From assembly GCA_947088515.1 (NCBI GenBank), contig CAMUHA010000038.1:1-20251 (forward strand): 20,251 nucleotides of DNA. Reading direction: 5' to 3'. The notes under the pieces were generated by a model, which saw only the letters and a list, made by a program, of their open reading frames with translations, was not told the DNA's origin and did not search any database. The stretch comes from an uncultured bacterium. GTDB lineage: Bacteria; Bacillota; Clostridia; Lachnospirales; Lachnospiraceae. This document shows, in pieces, positions 7,278-14,174 of this stretch (its first letter is position 1; every line of letters starts with the position of its first letter). A program made the position numbers and the translations under genes.

Positions 7278-8663
7278 ATGGGAATTTTAGCAGGGGTTAT
7301 GGCGCCCCATCCGCCGCTTATCTTACCGGATATCGGCAGGGGACAGGAGAAAAAGATTCAAAAGACAATTGATGCTTATAATGAGACGGCCCGCAGAATC
7401 GGCAGCATAAAGCCGGACACCATTGTCCTTTGCACGCCCCATCAGGTTATGTATTCAGACTATTTCCATATTTCTCCGGGAATGGGGGCAAGGGGGGATT
7501 TTGCACAGTTTAGGGCCGGGCATGTAAAGATAGAGGTATCCTATGACCGAGAGTTTGTGGAGACTTTATGCAGTATGCCGGAAGTAAGGAACCTTCCGGC
7601 GGGAACTGAAGGGGAAAGGAGCCGGGAGCTTGACCATGGAACCATGGTGCCCTTATATTTTGTAAACCAGTACTTTAAGGATTACAAGCTGGTAAGGGTT
7701 GGTTTGTCGGGACTGCCTCTTATAAAACATTATGAGCTGGGAGAATTGATTGGGGAGACGGCGCAAAAGCTGGGCCGCAGGGTGGTATTTATTGCCAGCG
7801 GCGATTTATCCCACAGGTTAAAGGCGGAAGGACCTTATGGCTATCAGAAGGAAGGACCGGAATATGACAGCCGTCTGATGGAAGTAATGGAAAAAGGCGC
7901 TTTTGGAGAATTGCTGGATTTCCCGGAGGATTTTTGCGAAAAGGCAGGCGAGTGCGGACACCGTTCTTTTACTATTATGGCGGGAGCGCTGGACAAAAAA
8001 GAAGTGCAGGCCCAAATGCTTTCCTATGAAGGAACCTTTGGGGTTGGTTATGGCATATGTGTTTATCAGGTGCGGGGAGAAGGGCCTGAAAGGAATTTTA
8101 AAGAGCGGTATGAAGAGAGGGTGAGAAGCCGGGTTTTGCAGCAGCGAAAGCAGGAAGACGCTTATGTAAGGCTTGCCCGGCAAACGATAGAAACTTTTGT
8201 CCGTACCGGGGAAAAAATTAAATTGCCGAAAGAGACGCCGGAGGAATTATGTAACCGCCGGGCGGGAGTTTTTGTCTCTATTAAAGAAGACGGCAGGCTT
8301 AAGGGCTGTATGGGAACCATTTGTGCAGTGGAAAGCTCTATAGGGGAAGAAATTATCTGCAATGCCATAAGCGCCGCTTCAAGGGACTATCGTTTCACCC
8401 CTATAGAATCTGGGGAGCTGGATAAGCTGACTATCAGCGTGGATGTGCTGGGGGATACAGAAAAGATAGATACGCCCAAGAAGCTGGATGTTAAGCGGTA
8501 TGGCGTGATCGTTACCAAGGGAAGAAAGCGGGGACTGCTCCTGCCCAATCTGGAAGGGGTGGACACGGTGGAGGACCAGATAGCTATTGCAAAACGCAAA
8601 GCAGGAATCAGGGAGGATGAGATGGTGCAGCTGGAAAGATTTGAGGTAGTGCGTCACTTTTAA
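7278..8663 (+). CDS. amrBA: AmmeMemoRadiSam system protein B+A fusion (Memo–AMMECR1)
   Basis: This 461-residue protein joins two domains. Residues 1 to about 270 are Memo-like, related to the LigB extradiol dioxygenases. They carry PHPPLILPDIG with His11, TPHQ (near 54), LDHGTMVPL (near 119) and SGDLSH (near 177), the histidines expected at the metal site. Residues from about 290 to the end are an AMMECR1 domain with GVFVSIKEDGRLKGCMGTI, SRDYRF and a Y-G-V-I-V...GLLLPNL core. The radical SAM gene of the same system follows after a repeat array. The system is widespread in anaerobes and archaea, and I assign no definite substrate. GAGAGG (7267-7272) precedes the ATG. Its place in a polysaccharide operon may be functional or accidental; the fusion and the pairing with AmrS are secure. 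Confidence 0.92.
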   Translation: MGILAGVMAPHPPLILPDIGRGQEKKIQKTIDAYNETARRIGSIKPDTIVLCTPHQVMYSDYFHISPGMGARGDFAQFRAGHVKIEVSYDREFVETLCSMPEVRNLPAGTEGERSRELDHGTMVPLYFVNQYFKDYKLVRVGLSGLPLIKHYELGELIGETAQKLGRRVVFIASGDLSHRLKAEGPYGYQKEGPEYDSRLMEVMEKGAFGELLDFPEDFCEKAGECGHRSFTIMAGALDKKEVQAQMLSYEGTFGVGYGICVYQVRGEGPERNFKERYEERVRSRVLQQRKQEDAYVRLARQTIETFVRTGEKIKLPKETPEELCNRRAGVFVSIKEDGRLKGCMGTICAVESSIGEEIICNAISAASRDYRFTPIESGELDKLTISVDVLGDTEKIDTPKKLDVKRYGVIVTKGRKRGLLLPNLEGVDTVEDQIAIAKRKAGIREDEMVQLERFEVVRHF

Positions 8664-8672
8664 ACCAGAGCA

Positions 8673-8904
8673 GATGCGGAACTGGAAAACAGCATCGGCC
8701 CGGAGGATGCCCAGAGCATTTACGGACGCAGAAGTTAAGCGTCCGGAAATGACTCTGTGGGAGGGGGCATCAGGAGGGAAGATGCGGAACTGGAAAACAG
8801 CATCATCCCGGAGGATGCCCAGAGCATTTACGGACGCAGAAGTTAAGCGTCCGGAAATGACTCTGTGGGAGGGGGGCATCAGGAGGGAAGATGCGGAACT
8901 GGAA
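8673..8904. repeat. Tandem 108/109-bp structured repeat (two copies plus a 15-bp partial)
   Basis: Unit 1 is 8673-8780, unit 2 is 8781-8889, and a third copy stops after 15 bases (8890-8904). The two full units differ only at GG/AT (unit 1 near 8696) and by one extra G in unit 2. Each contains a long imperfect hairpin. In unit 1 this is GATGC (8706-8710), CCCAGAG (8710-8716), CATTT (8717-8721) and CGGACGC (8723-8729), a 9-base loop, then GCGTCCG (8739-8745), AAATG (8747-8751), CTCTGTGGG (8753-8761) and GCATC (8767-8771). Complementary GATGC and GCATC words alternate along each unit, so more than one fold is possible. The array begins 9 bases after the fused gene's stop and ends just before the ribosome site of the radical SAM gene. 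It looks like a non-coding interspersed-repeat element. Confidence 0.85.
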
Positions 8905-8920
8905 TTAAGGAGACGATGGC

Positions 8921-9748
8921 ATGGAGAAGGTTTGTCAGGTGTGTTTTCATCACTGCAGGTTATCCCCTGGGCAGAGGGGATTTTGCAGGGCAAGAATAAA
9001 CGTAAATGGTGAGATTGTCTGTGAAAGCTACGGGCAGGTCACTTCTCTTGCCCTTGACCCAATAGAGAAAAAGCCTCTGAAAATGTTTTATCCGGGCGCC
9101 ATGATTTTATCTGTGGGAAGTTATGGGTGCAATTTAAGATGCCCTTTTTGCCAGAATTATGAAATCTCCATGGCGGGAGTTGGGCAGGCGCAGGCGCTCT
9201 GCCTTTCCCCGCAGGAACTTGCACAAAAGGCCTTGGAGCGCCGAAAGGCAGGAAATATCGGTGTAGCGTTTACTTACAATGAACCACTAATAGGCTGGGA
9301 GTATGTGCGGGATACGGCGGAACTGACGGCAAAGGCGGGAATGAAAAATGTACTGGTGACAAATGGAACCGCAGCCCTTTCGGCGCTTGAGGAAATACTG
9401 CCATTTATAGATGCTATGAATATTGATTTAAAAGGCTTTAGGGAAGAATATTATCAAAAACTGGGAGGCAGTCTTGAAGCGGTAAAGGCATTTATTGTCC
9501 GTGCATCTAAGGATGCCCATGTGGAGCTTACTACCCTTATTGTGCCGGGAGAAAATGACGATGTGGCGCAAATGGAGGAGGAAGCGTCCTGGATTGCATC
9601 TGTAAACAGGGAAATTCCCCTTCATGTGACCCGGTTTTTTCCAAGGTATCAAATGGTGGACAGACAGCCCACAGAGGTAAAGAAGGTACACCAGCTAGCA
9701 CAGGCGGCTGGAAAATATCTTGCCCATGTGTTTACAGGAAACTGCTAA
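8921..9748 (+). CDS. amrS: AmmeMemoRadiSam system radical SAM enzyme
   Basis: This 275-residue radical SAM protein has the cluster-binding CxxxCxxC as C70-NLR-C74-PF-C77. It is followed by QNYEIS, AFTYNEPLIGWEY and NIDLKGF, which is the AmrS/PflA-like pattern. The N-terminus carries further cysteines, C5, C8, C12 and C22 (VCQVCFHHCRLSPGQRGFC), a feature of the AmmeMemoRadiSam radical SAM family and a possible extra metal site. AAGGAG (8907-8912) lies 8 bases before the chosen ATG. It belongs functionally with the Memo–AMMECR1 fusion gene upstream, although a 108-bp repeat array separates them. The chemistry is not deducible here. Confidence 0.92.
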   Translation: MEKVCQVCFHHCRLSPGQRGFCRARINVNGEIVCESYGQVTSLALDPIEKKPLKMFYPGAMILSVGSYGCNLRCPFCQNYEISMAGVGQAQALCLSPQELAQKALERRKAGNIGVAFTYNEPLIGWEYVRDTAELTAKAGMKNVLVTNGTAALSALEEILPFIDAMNIDLKGFREEYYQKLGGSLEAVKAFIVRASKDAHVELTTLIVPGENDDVAQMEEEASWIASVNREIPLHVTRFFPRYQMVDRQPTEVKKVHQLAQAAGKYLAHVFTGNC

Positions 9749-9806
9749 AATATTATAGGTAATTGCGAAATTTATAAAAGACTAAGAAGAAAGGTAGAAT
9801 AGGGAA

Positions 9807-10748
9807 ATGAAAATATTGGTAACAGGCGTAGGCGGTCAGCTGGGCCATGATGTAATGAATGAACTGGCCAAAAGAAACTATGAGGGAACAGGCTCTGACC
9901 TGGTGCCTGAATATAGTGGGATTTTAGACGACACAGCTGTAACCCGGATGCCTTATGTGCAGCTGGATATTACGGATGGAGCTGCTGTAGAGGCACAGAT
10001 TGAAAGGGAGAAACCAGATGTGGTGATGCACTGTGCTGCCTGGACCGCAGTGGACTTGGCGGAAGAGGCGGAAAATGTGGAAAAGGTGCGGGCGGTAAAT
10101 GCCCTTGGAACGGAAAATGTGGCAAAAGCCTGTAAAAGAGCAGGATGTAAGATGGTTTATATTTCCACAGATTATGTTTTTGACGGGCAGGGTACGAGGC
10201 CCTGGGAGGCGGACTGTAAGGAATATGCCCCTTTAAATGTCTATGGGCAGACGAAGCTGGAAGGGGAGAAAGCTGTGGAGGAGAATCTGGAGAAATTTTT
10301 TATTGTACGTATTGCCTGGGTGTTTGGCACAAACGGTAAAAATTTCATTAAGACGATGTTGAATCTGGGAAAAACGCGGAATGAGATAAAGGTGGTCAAT
10401 GACCAGATTGGAACTCCCACATATACCTATGACCTTGCAAGACTTCTGGTGGATATGATAGAAACTGATAAGTATGGATGCTATCATGTGACCAATGAGG
10501 GTGGCTATATCAGCTGGTATGAATTTACCAAAGAAATTTTCAGACAAGGGCTTGAAATGGGCCATAAGGAATACGACCCGGCGCGTCTGCGCATCATTCC
10601 GGTAACAACTAAAGAATATGGTCAGTCAAAGGCGAAAAGGCCTTTTAATTCCAGATTAGACAAAAGCAAACTGATACAGAATGGATTTGTGCCCCTGCCC
10701 CACTGGAAGGATGCGCTGGAAAGGTATCTTAAGGAGATTGAGTTTTAG
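9807..10748 (+). CDS. rmlD: dTDP-4-dehydrorhamnose reductase
   Basis: This 313-residue short-chain reductase catalyses the last step of dTDP-L-rhamnose synthesis, the NAD(P)H reduction of dTDP-4-dehydro-L-rhamnose. Motifs are TGVGGQLG (residues 6-13), CAAWTAVDLAE (76-86), STDYVFDG (120-127) and Y146-GQT-K150. NDQIGTPTYTYDLA follows, which is highly typical of RmlD. The length is normal. AAAGG in the 58-base spacer precedes the ATG. No rmlA, rmlB or rmlC is in the window, so the precursor must be made by genes elsewhere. I see no clear promoter or terminator in the spacer, so it is probably read with the upstream genes. Confidence 0.92.
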   Translation: MKILVTGVGGQLGHDVMNELAKRNYEGTGSDLVPEYSGILDDTAVTRMPYVQLDITDGAAVEAQIEREKPDVVMHCAAWTAVDLAEEAENVEKVRAVNALGTENVAKACKRAGCKMVYISTDYVFDGQGTRPWEADCKEYAPLNVYGQTKLEGEKAVEENLEKFFIVRIAWVFGTNGKNFIKTMLNLGKTRNEIKVVNDQIGTPTYTYDLARLLVDMIETDKYGCYHVTNEGGYISWYEFTKEIFRQGLEMGHKEYDPARLRIIPVTTKEYGQSKAKRPFNSRLDKSKLIQNGFVPLPHWKDALERYLKEIEF

Positions 10749-10798
10749 AACGCGCCTTAAAACGCTTTGGGAAATGTGGTAGAAAGGAAATACATGAG

Positions 10799-11524
10799 AT
10801 GAGATCGGTTTTGATCATTGAGGACAATCCGCTTAGCATGGAGATGCTGGCGAAAATCGTAAATGAAATAGACCAGGAGGTGCAGGTATTTAAAGCGCCG
10901 AATCAGGACGAAGCCTATGCACTTTCCATGAGAAATACAATTGACCTTTTTCTGATAGATATTATTTTGGACACCAAAAATCCGGGAGATGTTTCCGGAA
11001 TGCGTTTTGCAGATTATATAAGAACGGTAGAAAGATACAAATATACGCCCATGATTTTTATAACGGCGTTAGAGGATGCGAGATTATTTGCATATAGCGA
11101 TATGCACTGCTATTATTATCTGGAAAAGCCTTATGATGCAAAAAAGGCTTTTCAGGTAATAGAAGAGGCTTTGCGGGTTCCACAGATAAAAGATGCGCCT
11201 CATGCTGTCTATTTCCGTAAGGACGGCATTATTTTTAAGAAGGATATATCGGAAGTGGTTTATATTGAAAATGCCAAAACAGGACAGACAGTTTATTTCA
11301 CCAGAGGAAAACTGACGCTTCAATACAAACCCAGCAAGGTGATACTGGAGGAACTGAATTCTGAAAAGTTTATACAGTGCAGCAGATACCTGATTGTAAA
11401 CAGGGACTTTATAGAGGCGGTTGATACGGTAAACAGGTATATAAAACTGAAAGATGAATATGGGCAGATTGAGCTGGGCATGGCTTTTAAGAAAAAATTT
11501 TTGAAGGCTTTAAAAGAGATTTGA
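10799..11524 (+). CDS. LytTR-family response regulator
   Basis: This 241-residue protein has an N-terminal receiver domain (about 1-125) and a C-terminal LytTR DNA-binding domain (about 138-241). Receiver residues are visible: the acidic pair Glu8/Asp9, the phospho-acceptor Asp54 in LFLIDIILD, Thr89 in FITALED and Lys110 in LEKPYD. The LytTR part shows DISEVVYIENA...VYFTRGKLTL, KFIQCSRYLIVNRDFIEAV and the terminal beta-rich segment. The ATG at 10799 is used, with AAAGGA about 10 bases upstream; an ATG at 10794 is out of frame. No histidine kinase gene is in the window, so it is an orphan here. LytTR regulators often control surface and exopolysaccharide genes. The secreted-protein gene directly downstream is a natural candidate target, by inference. 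Confidence 0.92.
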   Translation: MRSVLIIEDNPLSMEMLAKIVNEIDQEVQVFKAPNQDEAYALSMRNTIDLFLIDIILDTKNPGDVSGMRFADYIRTVERYKYTPMIFITALEDARLFAYSDMHCYYYLEKPYDAKKAFQVIEEALRVPQIKDAPHAVYFRKDGIIFKKDISEVVYIENAKTGQTVYFTRGKLTLQYKPSKVILEELNSEKFIQCSRYLIVNRDFIEAVDTVNRYIKLKDEYGQIELGMAFKKKFLKALKEI

Positions 11525-11541
11525 AATAGTTTTTACATACA

Positions 11542-11556
11542 AACAATCCAATTGTT
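11542..11556. promoter_or_regulatory. Inverted repeat AACAAT-N3-ATTGTT, candidate operator
   Basis: This perfect 6-bp inverted repeat with a 3-base centre lies between the LytTR regulator gene and the poly-G secreted-protein gene. It is 77 bases before the latter's ATG. It could be a protein-binding site for the adjacent regulator, although LytTR sites are usually direct repeats. A weak TTGAAG (11577-11582) with AATAAA 17 bases later may be the promoter. Confidence 0.3.
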
Positions 11557-11632
11557 ACATAAATGAAATTTCCTTATTGAAGTACTGGATAATAGAGCAA
11601 ATAAAAAAATTTGATAAGGAGATTTTACAAAA

Positions 11633-12635
11633 ATGAGAAATGAAATAGGAAAAGTAATAACAAAGATAATAACCGGAGTCATCCTGTTTTGGGGAATTTT
11701 CTTCGGGGGGGGGGATTTGCGGACAGGAACTGACACTTGAAGTAAGAGCGGCACAGGCCCCTTTAGTTTATGACTTAAGTGTTGTTGTGGCAGAAGGCGG
11801 AGTCAGCGCCGGATGCAGGTTTTCCGGTTATGAAAGTAATGATTATCAGATAGAGCTGTTCTTAAATGGTGTTGGAGAAAATGACACTGTTGTTGAGATA
11901 GACGCTATCTGTGTTCCTGTGCCGGATGGGGGCATCGGGATGGTGTACACAAAAGGCAGGAAAGTGGAAACGGGCATTTACAAAGCCACTGTTATTGTGG
12001 GGAAAAACGAAGGCGGCAGTTTGTCAATGGTCAGTTTTACGGATTCTGCTTTGTATCATGTGACAAAAGACGGAGAAAACTATATTGTGGAGCCTTCTTC
12101 TGATATACCGGATAAAGATGCCGGAATGGGAGAAGATAAGGCTGAATTTGGTGAAGCAGGGCAGAGGGACGGACAGTCCTGGGAATGGGATGCGCTGCAG
12201 GATGGGGATATGTCATTTTCTGAAAGGCAGGACTGCAGCCACAATATAGAATATGAAATCCAGCAGGAAGCAGACCCGGAGCAGGATGCGCTGCTGGCAG
12301 GGGTATGCAGTCTTTGCGGAGATGTTCTGTCTTACTTTAATGTGCCCAATTCAGCGTATGCCGCATTTTTAATGGAAGCGGTAAAAAGCATTCTGGATGT
12401 GCAGGAAGGGGAGGTCCTGATTGAAACGCAGCGCTGGGTCAGCTTTAACCAGATGGTGTTTGACGCCATTTCCCAAAGACCAAAGACGGCGGTTACTATC
12501 AATTACAAGTATGAGGGGAAATTGTACACTGTTACAATTCCGGCTGGGACAGATGTGGATGGTCTTTGCAAGGAAAGCGTATTTTGCGGTTTCCGGTATC
12601 TGGACCAGGTCTTTGAAGGCAGGGAAATCGGATAA
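11633..12635 (+). CDS. Secreted protein of unknown function, frame broken at a G10 tract
   Basis: AAGGAG (11616-11621) precedes ATG at 11633, which starts a signal peptide: a basic N-terminus, then a hydrophobic core (ITGVILFWGIFF). Ten G follow at 11705-11714. As written, the frame then stops at 11738-11740 after 35 residues. With nine G (or twelve) the frame continues through ICGQELTLEVRAAQA, with an A-Q-A cleavage site, into a long open frame ending at 12635. The total is 333 residues with nine G. The mature part begins with a beta-rich region, followed by an acidic low-complexity stretch. The C-terminal part has Cys residues (GVCSLCGD, GLCKESVFC) and an INYKYEGKLYTVTIPAGTD segment. I do not recognise the family. 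If the tract fixes the off state, translation could restart at GTG 11787, but that product would lack a signal. It is either a phase-variable surface gene, a pseudogene or a sequencing error. Confidence 0.75.
11705..11714. repeat. G10 homopolymer within a signal-peptide coding region
   Basis: Ten consecutive G lie in a region that is otherwise AT-rich. One fewer or two more G would restore the long downstream frame. Such tracts slip during replication and, in known contingency genes, switch surface proteins on and off. Confidence 0.9.
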
Positions 12636-12637
12636 GG

Positions 12638-12666
12638 TTGACACGTTCTGGGAATGGTCTTATTAT
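12638..12666 (+). promoter_or_regulatory. Strong promoter for ugd and the epimerase
   Basis: A perfect TTGACA (12638-12643), a 17-base spacer and TATTAT (12661-12666) lie just after the stop of the previous gene. The expected start is near 12673, giving a leader of about 120 nt that contains the inverted repeat at 12732-12766. Confidence 0.75.
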
Positions 12667-12731
12667 AATTTATGGAAATGAAAATTACATATTTTGGGCA
12701 GAATGATTTTGCAGATTTTGGGAAATTTATA

Positions 12732-12766
12732 GTAAACGTCATAAAGAAAATATTTATGACGTTTAC
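12732..12766. promoter_or_regulatory. Perfect 14-bp inverted repeat in the ugd leader
   Basis: GTAAACGTCATAAA (12732-12745) and its exact complement TTTATGACGTTTAC (12753-12766) are separated by 7 bases. The element lies between the promoter at 12638 and the ugd start at 12796. It has no following T run, so it is not a standard terminator. It could be an operator, a leader hairpin, or an AT-rich end hairpin for the upstream gene. Confidence 0.8.
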
Positions 12767-12795
12767 GCAAATGAAAAGAAAGGGACAGGTTGGAT

Positions 12796-14106
12796 ATGAA
12801 AATTGCAGTGGCAGGTACAGGATATGTAGGTCTGGTGGCAGGTGTGTGCTTTGCGGAAAAAGGCTATGATGTAACTTGCGTTGATATTGATGAGAAAAAG
12901 ATTGCGATGATGCGTCAGGGAATTTCGCCTATTTATGAAGAAGGGCTGGAAGAGCTGATGCAGAAAAATAACGAAAGAGGCACCCTCCACTTTACCACAG
13001 ACTATGTAGATGCCTACAGGGATGCGGATGCAATTTTTATAGGAGTGGGTACGCCGGAAATGCCTGACGGGAGTGCAAACTTAAGTTACATTGCGGCGGT
13101 TTCAAGGCAGATTGCCGAGGTAGTGGAGAAGGACTGTCTGGTGGTGGTAAAGTCCACTGTGCCCGTGGGAACCAACGACAAGGTGGAACAGTTTATCAAG
13201 GACTTTCTTGTACATGATGTGAAAGTGGAGGTTGCTTCCAATCCGGAGTTTTTAGCCCAGGGAACAGCGGTACATGACACTTTGTATGCTGCAAGAATTA
13301 TTATTGGAACGCAGAGCGGGGAGGCGGAAGTGCTGCTCAAAAAGATATACGAACCTTTTGGGCTTCCCATTGTTTCTGTTAAACGCCGCTCGGCGGAAAT
13401 GATAAAATATGCCTGCAATGATTTTCTTGCCCTTAAGATTTCTTATATGAATGATATTGCCAACCTCTGTGAGCTTGTGGGCGCTGACATTACGGATGTG
13501 GCAAAGGGGATGAGCTATGATGAGAGGATTGGAGCCCGTTTCTTAAACGCTGGAATTGGATTTGGGGGGAGCTGCTTCCCGAAAGATACCAAAGCGCTGA
13601 AATTTCTTGCAAGAGAGCATGGATATCAGCTAAAGACAGTGGAGGCCTGTGTGGATGTAAACAGCGCCCAGAAAACGCGCCTTTTTTTGAAAGCCAAGGA
13701 GCGTATGATCACATTCAGCGGACTGAAAGTGGCAGTGCTTGGGCTGACCTTTAAATCAGGCACAGACGACTTAAGGGAGGCGCCTTCTATTGACAACTTA
13801 AAGCTGCTTTTGGGCGCAGGAGCCGACGTTTATGCGTATGACCCCAAAGGCGGTGCGAGAGCTAAAGCTCTCTTCCCGGAAGGAAAAATAGAAGAAGGAA
13901 CCATGAATTATGTTTCTTCTGTTACAGAAGCCTTAAAGGGCGCCAATATCTGCTTTGTGTTTACGGAATGGGCGGAAATCAAAGAGGTGACGCCAAAAGA
14001 GTTTAAAGAGAATATGCACACCCCCCTTGTCTATGACGGCAGAAATCTTTACCATCCGGCTAAAATGAAAGAAGCAGGTGTGGAGTATTACAGCATTGGA
14101 CGTTAA
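12796..14106 (+). CDS. ugd: UDP-glucose 6-dehydrogenase
   Basis: This 436-residue cytoplasmic enzyme oxidises UDP-glucose to UDP-glucuronate with two NAD. The N-terminal Rossmann motif GTGYVG (residues 7-12) and VDIDEKKI bind NAD. GVGTPEMPDGSANL, KSTVPVGT and NPEFLAQGTAVHD are family signatures. The catalytic Cys260 is in GGSCFPKDTKAL. LTFKSGTDDLREAPS and YDPKG mark the C-terminal UDP-binding domain. The ATG at 12796 is preferred over an in-frame TTG at 12790; AAAGGG lies about 11 bases upstream. It has its own promoter and leader hairpin and is followed by the UDP-glucuronate epimerase gene, so the two would convert UDP-glucose to UDP-galacturonate. Confidence 0.96.
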   Translation: MKIAVAGTGYVGLVAGVCFAEKGYDVTCVDIDEKKIAMMRQGISPIYEEGLEELMQKNNERGTLHFTTDYVDAYRDADAIFIGVGTPEMPDGSANLSYIAAVSRQIAEVVEKDCLVVVKSTVPVGTNDKVEQFIKDFLVHDVKVEVASNPEFLAQGTAVHDTLYAARIIIGTQSGEAEVLLKKIYEPFGLPIVSVKRRSAEMIKYACNDFLALKISYMNDIANLCELVGADITDVAKGMSYDERIGARFLNAGIGFGGSCFPKDTKALKFLAREHGYQLKTVEACVDVNSAQKTRLFLKAKERMITFSGLKVAVLGLTFKSGTDDLREAPSIDNLKLLLGAGADVYAYDPKGGARAKALFPEGKIEEGTMNYVSSVTEALKGANICFVFTEWAEIKEVTPKEFKENMHTPLVYDGRNLYHPAKMKEAGVEYYSIGR

Positions 14107-14135
14107 TGTACGGTTAAAAAATTTCTATGGAAGCA

Positions 14136-14160
14136 GTATTGCAGGAAATGCCTGCAATAC
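14136..14160. promoter_or_regulatory. Hairpin between ugd and the epimerase
   Basis: A perfect 10-bp inverted repeat, GTATTGCAGG / CCTGCAATAC, has a 5-base loop. It lies 30 bases after the ugd stop and ends 14 bases before the epimerase ATG. There is no T run, so read-through is expected. It could stabilise the ugd message or tune the relative expression of the two genes. Confidence 0.7.
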
Positions 14161-14174
14161 GCAGAGGTAAATTT

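Noticed and set aside
8673..8904. CRISPR array
   Set aside because: Only two full units, no short repeat with unique spacers, and no cas genes.
8379..8993. Minus-strand open frame of 204 codons over the same repeat
   Set aside because: It is antisense to the AMMECR1 coding end and to the repeat. Its internal repetition is only the DNA repeat, and it has no ribosome site.
8674..9012. Plus-strand open frame of 112 codons across the tandem repeat
   Set aside because: It arises from the 108-bp period, has no ribosome binding site, changes register at the extra G, and overlaps the start of the radical SAM gene.
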